Below, in pieces: positions 19,076 through 28,085 of a stretch of 64,000 bases of DNA; positions within the stretch are counted from its first letter, which is position 1, and each line of letters starts with the position of its first letter. Source of the DNA: a bacterium. Its GTDB lineage: Bacteria; Cyanobacteriota; Vampirovibrionia; Gastranaerophilales; Gastranaerophilaceae. The stretch spans positions 1 through 64,000 of the forward strand of contig JAFUEV010000059.1 of the NCBI GenBank assembly GCA_017470245.1, given 5' to 3'. The position numbers were made by a program, and so were the translations under genes. The notes under the pieces were generated by a model. It ran no database searches, had not been told where the DNA came from, and saw nothing but the letters and a program-made list of their open reading frames with translations.

Positions 19076-19197
19076 ATATTTAATTGTCATACGTTATACA
19101 ATGCCAGCAGTCTGATTCCCAGACTTGCCTTTCCTCAAAAGATACACCGAATCTTTTTCGTTGGCAGAGTACTTCGCAATATTTAGTTGTCAACGTT
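19072..19197 (-). repeat. Imperfect 24-bp direct repeat flanking the structured region
   Basis: The 24 bases at 19072-19095, which include the 5' end of the tRNA, recur imperfectly at 19175-19197 (shared core ATATTTARTTGTCA-ACGTT). They bracket the putative three-way junction, as if a tRNA upstream region had been duplicated. Confidence 0.5.
19102..19166 (-). ncRNA. Possible structured leader or small RNA upstream of tRNA-fMet
   Basis: On the minus strand TGCCA and TGGCA can close a three-way junction that contains an AAAAGAT/ATCTTTT hairpin (7 bp) and an AGTCTG/CAGACT hairpin (6 bp, loop GGAAT). TTGACA at 19188-19193 and TACTCT at 19166-19171, 16 bases apart, could be a promoter, but its start would lie just inside the closing stem. 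I cannot assign a known RNA family. Confidence 0.3.
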
Positions 19198-19332
19198 GAT
19201 GTCCCTCAACATCTATATTATTAAATACTAAAATGAAAAAATCAAGTACTACATAAAAGTTACTATTATTATCTTATAAAAAACACCTTAAAGTGCTATA
19301 ATTACTTTGTATCATTTTTGTAAGGAATTGTT

Positions 19333-20481
19333 ATGAAATCTTTAAAATATGTAATTTTATCCTTAGTGTTAGTTTTATTTTTTGCTTTTAATACTCAGAA
19401 TGCTTTAAGTGTAAATCAAAAGATATTATTTGCTACAGAAACTGCTGATGCTTGGGCTCCGACATTTCAACTCTGTTGGAATGAACTTATTAAAATAGTT
19501 GGTACATCTAAAGTAGAGTTTGTTAACGGTAATCCTGAATTGGCAAATGAGTTGAATAAACAAAAGTTTAATAAAACAGATATAAGTGAAGACTCTTATT
19601 ATATTTCTGTTACAAAAATGACATTAAATCACAAAAAAGAGATAGAAAAAGCTATTTTGAATAAATTTAAGGAAAAAAGTGATATATTGAATAGTTTTAA
19701 GTTTGAAAATATTCCTGATGAAAAAACTAATAAATGGTTTATTTATTCAATATTATTAAAGAATTTTAAGTTTGTGACACCTTATAATATACTGGATTCT
19801 GACTATTTTAATAAAAATACAAATACTAAATATAAATATTTTGGATTTGTTCCTGGGCAAATTGACAAAAAAGCAAAAGATATAATTGAAAATGGTTATA
19901 CGGAAAGTCTATTCTACGTAAATGATGATGATTTTGCTCTTAAATTGATTGACAAAAATAAAAAAGATGAAATGATTATATATCTTTCCAATTCTAAGGA
20001 GTCTTTAGAAAACGTATACAATGAAATACTTGAAAAATCCAATAAAAGAAATGATTTTATAGAAAAAAGAAAAAATGACATAAAAAATACATACGGGAAA
20101 AATGTTCGTATAAAATATAATTATTTTTATAAAATTCCTTTTATGCACATTAATGAAAAATTCAATTTTGATAAAGAATTGGCTGGTAAACCAATAAAAG
20201 ATAAAACATATAATCAAACAGGTTATACTTGGACAATCTTAAAAACATTACAAACAATCAAATTTGATATGGATAATGAAGGTGCTAAACTAAAAAGTGA
20301 AGCGGCAATTGCTGTTATGAAAAATACGGCAGTAGCAAGACCTGAAATGATAATAAATTTAAATGATTATTATTATTTTGACCGTCCGTTTTTTATATAC
20401 TTGAAAGAATCAGGAAAAGATAAACCTTATTTTGCTGCTAAAGTAAAAGACGGTAAATACTTGGTAAAAGCTGCTAAGTAA
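19333..20481 (+). CDS. Secreted serpin-like protein
   Basis: The 382-residue protein has a signal peptide (MKSLKY, hydrophobic core, cleavage near ALS at about 26). Its length and C-terminal half follow the serpin plan. RIKYNYFYKIPFMHINEKF resembles the strand before the breach. IKFDMDNEGAKLKSEAAIAV (about residues 310-328) resembles the reactive-loop hinge with its glutamate and small residues. FDRPFFIYLKESGKDKPYF (from 349) resembles the buried C-terminal strands. The hinge-to-FDRPF distance is about ten residues longer than in alpha-1-antitrypsin. Serpins inhibit serine or cysteine proteases. The N-terminal half is divergent. The ATG has an AAGGA box. It is monocistronic between tRNA-fMet and the converging FlhA-like gene. 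Confidence 0.6.
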   Translation: MKSLKYVILSLVLVLFFAFNTQNALSVNQKILFATETADAWAPTFQLCWNELIKIVGTSKVEFVNGNPELANELNKQKFNKTDISEDSYYISVTKMTLNHKKEIEKAILNKFKEKSDILNSFKFENIPDEKTNKWFIYSILLKNFKFVTPYNILDSDYFNKNTNTKYKYFGFVPGQIDKKAKDIIENGYTESLFYVNDDDFALKLIDKNKKDEMIIYLSNSKESLENVYNEILEKSNKRNDFIEKRKNDIKNTYGKNVRIKYNYFYKIPFMHINEKFNFDKELAGKPIKDKTYNQTGYTWTILKTLQTIKFDMDNEGAKLKSEAAIAVMKNTAVARPEMIINLNDYYYFDRPFFIYLKESGKDKPYFAAKVKDGKYLVKAAK

Positions 20482-20624
20482 TCTGTTTTTTAATTAGATT
20501 TTTATATGCAATTTTACACAAAAACAAGTCAAATAGTGTAATGATATCATCCCAAACATGTTTCAGACTTTGATAATTCTCAAAACTCCGGAAACAAGTT
20601 CAGCGTGACAATTAAAACTATTTT

Positions 20625-22091
20625 TTATATTGTACTTACAATTTGAAGCGGATATTCAAATAAGAGTTCTTCTCTTGCAACTACCCTTAAATTAGGCATC
20701 ATTTGCGATAAAATCAGATAAATTATATGTCTTAACTTCATAGGTGCTATAATAATTATCTCTTTATCGTCAGGTGTGAATTTTGCAACTTTTTCTTTAA
20801 GTTTATCAAGAACTTCTTCTATTTTATTGCTTTCAATTCTTATAACTTCATCATCCGTATTTTTATCGCCCATAAAGCTCTTAATGCTTTCATTTGAAAG
20901 GTCATAAGCATATATTGTATTATCTTTTTCATTGCATAGAGAACGGCTTATTTGTCTTGCCAAAGAAACTCTTATTCTCTCCAGTAAATCTTCTTTGTCT
21001 GATTCATCTGCAAAATCGTTTATTTTTTCAAATATATAAACAATATCTTTTATCGAGACTTTTTCTTTTATAAGACTTGCAAGTATATATTTTAGTTCAG
21101 CAACAGACATATAATCAGGAATAATATTTTCTACTAAATACAGGTTTTGATTTCCGACTATTTCTATATATCTGTTTATGTCTGAATAATCAAAAATATC
21201 ATCAATGTATTTTGTAACTGAGTATTCCAAGAGGCTTGCAATATAGTCATTTGCATCTAATCCTTTTGCCCAAAAATCTTTTGCTTTTTCTTCATTTATC
21301 CAAACAACGTCGGATTCTGTAATAAAGTCTTTATCCAATATTGAATCTTCAGGTAATTGTTCTATATTTAATTCCTTTTTGAAAAATACGGTATGACCTG
21401 TGTATGCGTGTGATTTTAATACTGGTATTCCTCTTACTTTTATTGCAAATTCATTTTCTTCCAACGAATCATCAATTTCCAATTTGATTTTAGGTATTAT
21501 ATATCCTAAATTTTCTGTTAAATTCTGTCTTATATAAACAATTTGGGTAAGAATGTTGTATTCATTGTCATTATCAAGAATATCAATTAATTCTTCTGAT
21601 ATTGCAAGTGTTAATTTTGATTCTCCAAGCTTTTGTTCCATAACGTTAGGATTTATAACTTTTGAAAGTTTCTTTTTAAGTTCATCAAGTTCTTTTATAT
21701 GTCTTGAAATTTCTTCGTTTAAAATAGCTCTTGAATCTTCTGATGTATCATCAATAAGCGATTTTACCTGTGCTATTTTTTGACGTTTCTCTTTTATTTT
21801 TTTCTGAATATCAACGCATAGTTCATAAGGATCAAGTTCAGGATTGATAATTCTTTCAATTTTTGATTTAAAGTTTAACAAATCGTCATTGTCGTTTTCC
21901 GTTAAGTCATCATTATCAATTTCTTTTATGAAAATGCAATTGTAGAATAATTCTTCATCACTCTCAAGTTCTTGCATTGAATAAATATCCCAGCCGTCTT
22001 TTGACATTTCATTCAAAAGATTTTCTAATTTTTCATTGTCGTTATAAGGTGAAGTTCTTATTGTATAAACATTTCTGGTTGGTTTGTACAT
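20625..22091 (-). CDS. Soluble protein with FlhA cytoplasmic-domain (FHIPEP-C) similarity
   Basis: The 488-residue protein has no transmembrane segment. Residues 1-55 (LLNEMSKDGWDIYSM) look like a small DUF4177-type domain. An acidic coiled-coil region follows. From about residue 190 the order of motifs matches the cytoplasmic domain of FlhA/InvA export-gate proteins: GYIIPKIKLEI, FAIKVRGIPVLKS, YTGHTVFF, IASLLEYSVTKYIDDIF, VENIIPDYMSVAELKYILAS, VSIKDIVYIFEKINDFA, RVSLARQISRSL and a final MKLRHIIYLILSQMMPNLRV strand-helix. No other flagellar or type III genes are in the window. It follows the gene at 22151-22687 by 59 bases and has an AAGGA box. Confidence 0.7.
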   Translation of the reverse strand: MYKPTRNVYTIRTSPYNDNEKLENLLNEMSKDGWDIYSMQELESDEELFYNCIFIKEIDNDDLTENDNDDLLNFKSKIERIINPELDPYELCVDIQKKIKEKRQKIAQVKSLIDDTSEDSRAILNEEISRHIKELDELKKKLSKVINPNVMEQKLGESKLTLAISEELIDILDNDNEYNILTQIVYIRQNLTENLGYIIPKIKLEIDDSLEENEFAIKVRGIPVLKSHAYTGHTVFFKKELNIEQLPEDSILDKDFITESDVVWINEEKAKDFWAKGLDANDYIASLLEYSVTKYIDDIFDYSDINRYIEIVGNQNLYLVENIIPDYMSVAELKYILASLIKEKVSIKDIVYIFEKINDFADESDKEDLLERIRVSLARQISRSLCNEKDNTIYAYDLSNESIKSFMGDKNTDDEVIRIESNKIEEVLDKLKEKVAKFTPDDKEIIIIAPMKLRHIIYLILSQMMPNLRVVAREELLFEYPLQIVSTI

Positions 22092-22150
22092 ATCTAAATC
22101 CTTATTTAACTAATTACAATAATGATAACATTTTTTTATAAAAATTAAAG

Positions 22151-22687
22151 TTATTTTTGAATTATTCCTGTAGCTTTTTTACCGTTACATTTGTACTTAA
22201 GTATATAATACCCTTTTCCTGAATCTTCAATCTCCGCATAAGTATCTGCAGCTGTACGTTCTTTAAATTCAGTTAATTCTTCTTCAATTTCTCTTATTTT
22301 TTTTAATTTTTTCTTCATTTGAGCTTTTCTTAATCTTCCGATTATTTCATTTTCTTCTTCAAGCTCTTCTTTTGTATACATTTGTTCTATAAGTTTAATA
22401 ACCTTTACTCTTGCTTTTAGAATATTGCTTTGATACAGTTCAAGATAGTGTTTATCATAAGACAATGCAACCATATAAAAACCGTCGGGAATACTGTTCC
22501 CTTCATTATCAACTAATGAACAAGGCAGTGTAAGATTAGGATATGTTGTTGATTCCGGTCCGTATTTATATTGTTGTTTTTCTTCGTCATAAATACCTGA
22601 CGGATAAAACGGATTAGGAAAATGTCTTTCTATTCCGTTGAAATCGGTCATAAATTCGTATGAAATCAAATCAGCATCTATTGTCAT
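22151..22687 (-). CDS. Coiled-coil protein of unknown function
   Basis: This 178-residue protein is not recognised. The first 90 residues are beta-rich with a Pro/Tyr-rich stretch (FPNPFYPSGIYDE), followed by a charged coiled coil (about residues 95-145, YTKEELEEENEIIGRLRKAQ onward) and a short beta end. No signal peptide. The ATG has an AAGGA box. It is the upstream partner of the FlhA-C-like gene on the same strand, so the two products may work together. Confidence 0.7.
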   Translation of the reverse strand: MTIDADLISYEFMTDFNGIERHFPNPFYPSGIYDEEKQQYKYGPESTTYPNLTLPCSLVDNEGNSIPDGFYMVALSYDKHYLELYQSNILKARVKVIKLIEQMYTKEELEEENEIIGRLRKAQMKKKLKKIREIEEELTEFKERTAADTYAEIEDSGKGYYILKYKCNGKKATGIIQK

Positions 22688-22721
22688 TGTATTCCTTTTA
22701 TACTCAATCTATATATGCTAT

Positions 22722-22752
22722 AAAACCTTGCTAATAAAATAATAAGCAAGGT
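22722..22752 (-). terminator. Probable terminator
   Basis: ACCTTGCT (22725-22732) pairs with AGCAAGGT (22745-22752); on the minus strand the hairpin is followed by TTTTAT. It would end the transcript of 22894-23214. Confidence 0.55.
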
Positions 22753-22893
22753 CTTTTATTTTAATATTTTTTTACCGCTATATCAGTATTTGCAATGAGT
22801 AAATAATTTTCCATTACTGCTTATACCCTGTTTTCATATAAAATAATTATAGCATAAATCGGGTATTTTTATAATTTCTGCAAGTATCTAATA

Positions 22894-23214
22894 CTAGCCA
22901 CGCATATCAAGTTTTACCGTTGTATTTTTAGCTTGTGCTTTTTCACAAGCATTTTTCCAGTCGTCTAAAGAACCGGCATATTCATATTCTGTTACTAGAG
23001 GTAAGTTACCTGTGTTTGGATTTTTTTCAATAAGTGTTACTACTGATTTTGGATTAATATAACAGTCAGGCATTTCTCTTACACATAAAATATCCTTAAC
23101 AGGGACTTGCATTTGACGGTACTGTATAGACGCTTTACTGCTTCTTGTGCTATCTTCTTTATCAGGTATATAACATTTCTCAATTTTATTTGAACTAATT
23201 CGAGTGTTTATCAT
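22894..23214 (-). CDS. Small protein of unknown function
   Basis: This 106-residue polar protein is not recognised. It has two cysteines (YIPDK upstream, DILCVREMPDCYI) and a C-terminal helix (DDWKNACEKAQAKN). There is no signal peptide or membrane segment. A GAAAGGA box lies in the right place before the ATG. It is divergent from clpP. Confidence 0.65.
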   Translation of the reverse strand: MINTRISSNKIEKCYIPDKEDSTRSSKASIQYRQMQVPVKDILCVREMPDCYINPKSVVTLIEKNPNTGNLPLVTEYEYAGSLDDWKNACEKAQAKNTTVKLDMRG

Positions 23215-23353
23215 ATATTTCCTTTCTTAATTTTTTATAAAACCTGTAAAAGAAATTTTTGCATAAAAATTTTATATTTTTACTAAATTTTTAGATGTTG
23301 AATAATATCTTTAATTTTTGTATTATAAGTGTATATTTTATGTAGAGGTTATT

Positions 23354-23944
23354 ATGGATAGAAAAGATATTTTAAGCTATATACCAACTGTTATAGAAGC
23401 ATCATCAAGAGGTGAAAAATCTTTTGATATCTTCTCCAGACTTTTAAGAGAGCGAATTATTTTTGTCGGTGAAGAAATTGATGATGAAATGGCAAATTCA
23501 ATTGTGGCTCAATTGTTGTTATTGGATGCCGAAAATCCCGAAAAAGATATTATGATGTATATTAATAGTCCCGGGGGTGTTATTACTGCCGGCATGGCTA
23601 TATATGATACAATGAAACACGTTAGAGCTGATGTTTGCACTATCTGTTTAGGTGAAGCAGCATCAATGGGCGCATTTTTGTTATCTGGCGGAACAAAAGG
23701 AAAAAGAATGGCACTTCCCAGTGCAAGAATTATGATTCACCAACCGTTAGGCGGTGCTCAAGGACAGGCTACCGACATAGAAATAGAAGCAAAAGAAATA
23801 TTAAGAATGAAAAAAGAACTTAATACCTTGCTTTCGGAGCATACAGGTCAACCTCTTGATAAAATATATGCAGATACAGAACGTGATAATTATATGTCCG
23901 CACAAGAAGCTGTTGAATACGGTTTAATTGATAAGGTTATATAA
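23354..23944 (+). CDS. clpP: ATP-dependent Clp protease proteolytic subunit
   Basis: ClpP forms the tetradecameric chamber that degrades substrates unfolded by ClpX/ClpA. The 196-residue protein has the complete triad: Ser104 in GEAASMG, His129 in RIMIHQP and Asp178 in TERDNYMS, with the spacing of the E. coli enzyme. NSPGG lines the active site. I start at 23354 because TAGAGG precedes it; the upstream ATG at 23318 has no ribosome binding site and would add an untypical extension. A strong terminator follows at 23973. Confidence 0.97.
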   Translation: MDRKDILSYIPTVIEASSRGEKSFDIFSRLLRERIIFVGEEIDDEMANSIVAQLLLLDAENPEKDIMMYINSPGGVITAGMAIYDTMKHVRADVCTICLGEAASMGAFLLSGGTKGKRMALPSARIMIHQPLGGAQGQATDIEIEAKEILRMKKELNTLLSEHTGQPLDKIYADTERDNYMSAQEAVEYGLIDKVI

Positions 23945-23972
23945 TTTCTAATAATATGTTAAAAATTATGAG

Positions 23973-24002
23973 ATGATAGCATTTTTATGCTATCATTTTT
24001 TC
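23973..24002 (+). terminator. clpP terminator
   Basis: ATGATAGCAT pairs perfectly with ATGCTATCAT across four Ts, followed by six Ts. Confidence 0.9.
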
Positions 24003-24031
24003 ATGGGTAGTAGATTTTCTAAGGAGTTATA

Positions 24032-24994
24032 ATGGCAATAATGTCAAAAAAATACAAAATAGGGGTAGATGTTGGCGGTACTAATGTAAAAGTTGCTCTT
24101 GTGGATAAAACAGGCAGTATAGTTTATTCGGATACAGTTCCTACACGTGCTGAAATGGGCTATGAATATACAATCCAAAACATAATTACTGCAATAACTA
24201 ATTTAATGAAAGAATCTAAAGTTGCAAAAGAATCAATAGATGGTATTGGTTTTGGTTTCCCCGGACAAATAGATTGTGATAACGGAATAGTTCGTTTAGC
24301 GCCTAATATTCCGGGGTGGGTTAACATTCCTATAGCAGATATTGTTTCTAAAGAATTTGGTATTCCCGTAAAGGTTGATAATGATGTAAGATGTGCTGCA
24401 CTTGCAGAATTGAATTACGGTGCAGGGAAAGGAACACAAAACCTTATATGTATAACAGTCGGTACTGGTATCGGTTCAGGACTTATCTTGAACGGGAAAT
24501 TAGTTCGTGGTGCAAGTAATGCAGCAGGTGAAATCGGTCATATAAAACTTCAAATGGAAAACGGACCAATATGCGGTTGTGGTGACAGAGGATGTTTGGA
24601 AGCATTTGCATCAGGTCCGGCTATTGTTGCTATGGCAGAAGAATATATAAAAGGCGGTAAATCAACAAAATATAGAGAACTTGCTAATCCTGATATTACT
24701 CCTTATATAGTAGCAGAAGCTGCAAAACAGGGTGACGTTGTTGCAAAACAAATTTTTGAAACAATAGGCACTTATATCGGAATTGGCTTAGCCAGTGTTG
24801 TTAATTTGTTAAATCCTGAAAAAATAGTAATTGGTGGTGGTGTCGCAGATGCAGGCGATTTATTGTTTGTTCCTATAAAGCAAGCTCTAAAAAAACGTGC
24901 AATGCCTATTCAAGGTGATGCAGTTGAAGTTGTTCATGCAGAGCTCGGAAACACTGCCGGTGTTATTGGTGCTAGTTTATTAATTGAAAACTAA
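24032..24994 (+). CDS. ROK-family sugar kinase, likely glucokinase
   Basis: The 320-residue protein has the ROK layout: phosphate loop GVDVGGTNVKVALVD near the N terminus, catalytic DNDVRCAALAE near residue 118 and the zinc motif CGCGDRGCLEA near residue 183. GEIGHI contacts the sugar. It probably phosphorylates glucose and would feed the glucose-6-phosphate isomerase encoded at 32693. No helix-turn-helix is present, so it is an enzyme and not a ROK repressor. AAGGAG precedes the ATG. holA begins six bases downstream. Confidence 0.92.
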   Translation: MAIMSKKYKIGVDVGGTNVKVALVDKTGSIVYSDTVPTRAEMGYEYTIQNIITAITNLMKESKVAKESIDGIGFGFPGQIDCDNGIVRLAPNIPGWVNIPIADIVSKEFGIPVKVDNDVRCAALAELNYGAGKGTQNLICITVGTGIGSGLILNGKLVRGASNAAGEIGHIKLQMENGPICGCGDRGCLEAFASGPAIVAMAEEYIKGGKSTKYRELANPDITPYIVAEAAKQGDVVAKQIFETIGTYIGIGLASVVNLLNPEKIVIGGGVADAGDLLFVPIKQALKKRAMPIQGDAVEVVHAELGNTAGVIGASLLIEN

Positions 24995-25000
24995 ATAACA

Positions 25001-25969
25001 ATGGCTGTATATTTTTTCTGGGGACAAGAAGAATATTTAATGGAGAAGGAAATCAAGAAGCTGAAAAATGAGCTTCTTGATACTTCTTTTATGTCTATGG
25101 CATATAAAATATTTGATAATCCTGCATTTAATACACTTTTAGAATGTATTCAATCAACTCCTTTAATGTTTGGTAATACTTTAAGTCTTATACATATTGA
25201 TAAATATTTAATCGGTAACAAAATGAGCCTTGATGATAAACAAATAGCAAGTATTGATAATGCATTATCTTGTATCAATGGCAGTGTAAATATTATATTT
25301 ATTTGTAAGGTATCCAGAGATGAGAATAAAAAGCCTGATTCAAGAAAAAAATTTTATAAAACAATTTCAAAATATTCACAGGTAAAAGAATTTGCTCAAT
25401 TCGCTTCATACAAAAAAGAATTAAATGCTCAAATAGCTCAAATGGCAAAAGAAAAAGAAATATCAATTACTCCGGCTAATATAGAGTATTTAAAAGAACA
25501 ATTAGGGGTAAATTTGACCTTAATAGATTCAGAATTAGAAAAATTAAAAATTGCTGTATATCCTAATAAGAGTATTGAGCAAGCGGATATAAAAAAATAT
25601 TGTATTTCTTCTGAAGATGTTTTTTTACTCGCTGATTTAATAATTCAGGGAAATAAAAACGAAGTGTTGAAACAATACAATTTATTGACAGACAAAAAGC
25701 ACCCTTTGGAAATATTTGGTGCGCTGCAAGGCAGTTTTCAACGTTTTTTGTATATTAAAAACTACGAAAAGAGAATGAGTGCAAAAGATATGTCTGCTCA
25801 ATTGAAATTACACGAATTTGTAATTACAAAAATTCAGGAAAAATTAAGAAAAACATCATTAGACAGACTAATAAAAATCAGAGAAAACCTGATAAATGCC
25901 GAGTTTAAATTAAAAACCGGTCAAACATTATCGGGTGATACGGTATTGGAATTGGCATTATTGAGTTAA
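25001..25969 (+). CDS. holA: DNA polymerase III subunit delta
   Basis: The delta subunit opens the sliding clamp within the clamp loader. The 322-residue protein starts VYFFWGQEEYLMEKEIKKL, the family N terminus, and ends in the C-terminal collar helices (LIKIRENLINAEFKLKTG). It begins six bases after the ROK kinase stop with no clear ribosome binding site, so it relies on coupling. holB starts two bases after its stop. Confidence 0.92.
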   Translation: MAVYFFWGQEEYLMEKEIKKLKNELLDTSFMSMAYKIFDNPAFNTLLECIQSTPLMFGNTLSLIHIDKYLIGNKMSLDDKQIASIDNALSCINGSVNIIFICKVSRDENKKPDSRKKFYKTISKYSQVKEFAQFASYKKELNAQIAQMAKEKEISITPANIEYLKEQLGVNLTLIDSELEKLKIAVYPNKSIEQADIKKYCISSEDVFLLADLIIQGNKNEVLKQYNLLTDKKHPLEIFGALQGSFQRFLYIKNYEKRMSAKDMSAQLKLHEFVITKIQEKLRKTSLDRLIKIRENLINAEFKLKTGQTLSGDTVLELALLS

Positions 25970-25971
25970 AG

Positions 25972-26916
25972 ATGAACGAAGTATTAAATAATAAGTATCC
26001 ATATTTAAGTAAATTTTTTGAAACTGCAATAACTCAGAACAGGTTATTCCATTCAATTATCCTTTATGGCAGTAATAATTATATACAATATGCTATGGCT
26101 CTTGAACTCGCAAGACAATTGAATTGTCTTGAAGATAAAAAAACTGATTGTAACTGTCAAAATTGCAGATGGATAAGAGCTAACCAACATCCGGCAATAA
26201 TGACTATATCAAAGATTGATAATAAAACAGATTCCAGTAAAACTGTTATTTCTGAAGAACAAATAAATATGGTCCTTGATACATTAATAAATTCTTCCGA
26301 TTACCATAGGGTGTTTATATTCTGCGATGCTGAAATTAAAAAATTATCTTCTGCTGAAATAACAGAATACACTGAATTTAAAAATACAGGATTTACTTTG
26401 CCGCAACCGGAACAGGAAGAAAAAATATGGTACCCCTCCGGTATAAATACTAATTGCTTTTCGACTGTTGCTGCAAATTCAATGCTCAAATCAATAGAAG
26501 AACCTGCAAGTAAAATTACATTTATATTTTTAACCAATAACAAAGATGATTTATTACAAACTATTGTTTCCCGCTCACAGTCGTTTTATGTTGCGGATTC
26601 AAAACATATAAATTATTTTGTTGATTTCTTTAAAAAATATTTTGATAATTATCCTGCATTTAATAGAGCAAATGCTTTAGATTTTGTAAAAACGTTGTTG
26701 GCTTATCAAACAGAAAATAATTGTGAACCTATATATATAATGGATTGTATCCAATATTATTTAACTGAAATATTGAAGGCAAATAATAATAATAAATACA
26801 TTGCAAATAAAATATTTAAAGATATTGAAAAAATAGAAAATTCAAAAAAAATGTTGCGTTCATATATTAAAGAACAAACCGTATATGAAGATTTGGCTTT
26901 TTATCTTGCTGAATAA
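25972..26916 (+). CDS. holB: DNA polymerase III subunit delta', divergent
   Basis: Delta' is the non-hydrolysing clamp-loader subunit. The 314-residue protein has the N-terminal LFHSIILYGS motif, but the P-loop is degenerate (YGSNNYIQYA lacks GKT), in line with a stator role. Four cysteines (NC, CNCQNC) near residues 47-61 match the zinc module of the family. AANSMLKSIEEPASK and the sensor-like LLQTIVSRSQ are conserved. A Glu/Thr-rich insertion of about 40 residues lies between the Walker B-like strand and the AANSML helix. Its pairing with holA supports the call. Confidence 0.87.
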   Translation: MNEVLNNKYPYLSKFFETAITQNRLFHSIILYGSNNYIQYAMALELARQLNCLEDKKTDCNCQNCRWIRANQHPAIMTISKIDNKTDSSKTVISEEQINMVLDTLINSSDYHRVFIFCDAEIKKLSSAEITEYTEFKNTGFTLPQPEQEEKIWYPSGINTNCFSTVAANSMLKSIEEPASKITFIFLTNNKDDLLQTIVSRSQSFYVADSKHINYFVDFFKKYFDNYPAFNRANALDFVKTLLAYQTENNCEPIYIMDCIQYYLTEILKANNNNKYIANKIFKDIEKIENSKKMLRSYIKEQTVYEDLAFYLAE

Positions 26917-27013
26917 ACTATATATATAAAAAATTATAAAGAAATAAATGTTTTTTCTTTGTAAATTTCCTTTTCTGTTTTGTTTTTATATAATTAAGGT
27001 AAGGAAAAGAAAT

Positions 27014-27232
27014 ATGTTTAAAAAAATTGGCATGAGTTTATTTCATTCAAAAGCAGCTGCAAAAGGAGTAGCAGAAATACAGACTACAGCACAGGCAGCT
27101 TTGTCAAAAAATCTGAAAGGACTTGAAAAATTTGCTTCAACAGAACTTCCGGAGCTTGTAAAAAGTCAACAAGATGCAATGGCAGGCTTGCAGCAGCTTT
27201 CTAAAAATGTACAAAGTATGATGAAAAAATAA
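27014..27232 (+). CDS. Small helical protein of unknown function
   Basis: The 72-residue protein is predicted to be a pair of amphipathic helices with heptad-like spacing (GVAEIQTTAQAALSKNLKGL, then LVKSQQDAMAGLQQLSKNVQ) and a basic N terminus. A TATAAT at 26989 and an AAGGAAAAG box support the start at 27014; an upstream in-frame ATG has neither. It stands between holB and the nitrilase gene. No known family is apparent. Confidence 0.65.
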   Translation: MFKKIGMSLFHSKAAAKGVAEIQTTAQAALSKNLKGLEKFASTELPELVKSQQDAMAGLQQLSKNVQSMMKK

Positions 27233-27240
27233 CAAAAATT

Positions 27241-27269
27241 TTGATAACTTGTTCATTTTGTAATACAAT
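27241..27269 (+). promoter_or_regulatory. Nitrilase gene promoter, leaderless geometry
   Basis: TTGATA, a 17-base spacer and TACAAT. Six bases separate the -10 from ATG 27276, so +1 coincides with the A of the start codon. No ribosome binding site is present. Confidence 0.65.
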
Positions 27270-27275
27270 TTTATT

Positions 27276-28085
27276 ATGAAGATAAAATTGCTTGTTGTGC
27301 AATTGGAAGCAATTGCGGGGGATATTCAAGGAAATATTAATAAAGCGGAAAAATTACTATCAGAAAGTAATTGCATTTCTGCTGATTTGATTTTGCTTCC
27401 TGAACTTTGGACTATTGGTTGGGACTGTGAACATTTTAACGAGTTTTGCGAGAGTATAACAGCTTCTAAATTTGCAGAGTTTTTAAAAAGAATAGCAATA
27501 AAATATAATGCAAATGTTATTGGCGGAAGCTCAATATTGAGAAAAAATAATGAAAAAGATAGAAATACCAGCTTAATATATAACCGAAAAGGTAAACTTG
27601 TTGCAACTTATGATAAATATCATTTGTTTTCACATAGAGGAGAGTCAGAAGGAACATTTTTAGAAGAAGGTACAAACGGATTATTGCTAAATACCGACAT
27701 AGGTAAAATTGGTGTTTCGATATGTTACGATATTAGATTTCCTGAATTATTCAGAATGTATGCATTTAATGGTGCTGATATTATAGTTAATATGGCTGCT
27801 TGGCCGCAATCGTTTGCAAATGAATATGATACACTTGCTAAGGCTCGTGCAATAGAAAATCAAACATACTTTATTTCTTCCTGTTTAACAGGTAAAATAA
27901 ATGATATGTATAATTTTTCCGGAAATTCTCAAATTATTGATTACAGAGGTAAAACAGTAATAAAATTAGATTATGAAGAAAAAGTTATTTCAGCTGAAAT
28001 TGATTTGGATGAAATGAGATTATACAGGCAGCAAATGCCTATTTTAAGTGACACAAAAGCACAATATAAAATAATGGAGAAATAA
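27276..28085 (+). CDS. Carbon-nitrogen hydrolase (nitrilase superfamily, omega-amidase-like)
   Basis: The 269-residue protein carries the Glu-Lys-Cys triad of the superfamily: Glu43 in LLPELW, Lys114 in YDKYHLF and Cys150 in SICYDIRFPEL. The region after the cysteine (NMAAWPQSFANEYDTLAKAR) is most like omega-amidases of the YafV/Nit2 type that hydrolyse alpha-ketoglutaramate-like amides. The gene has no Shine-Dalgarno sequence and a perfectly placed promoter, so its mRNA is probably leaderless. Its TAA overlaps the ATG of the carboxypeptidase by one base. Confidence 0.9.
   Translation: MKIKLLVVQLEAIAGDIQGNINKAEKLLSESNCISADLILLPELWTIGWDCEHFNEFCESITASKFAEFLKRIAIKYNANVIGGSSILRKNNEKDRNTSLIYNRKGKLVATYDKYHLFSHRGESEGTFLEEGTNGLLLNTDIGKIGVSICYDIRFPELFRMYAFNGADIIVNMAAWPQSFANEYDTLAKARAIENQTYFISSCLTGKINDMYNFSGNSQIIDYRGKTVIKLDYEEKVISAEIDLDEMRLYRQQMPILSDTKAQYKIMEK

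Noticed and set aside
19102-19166. SRP RNA, 6S RNA or RNase P RNA upstream of tRNA-fMet
   Set aside because: The conserved cores of those RNAs (for example the SRP GGAAGGAAGC-type tetraloop region) are absent, and the region is too short.
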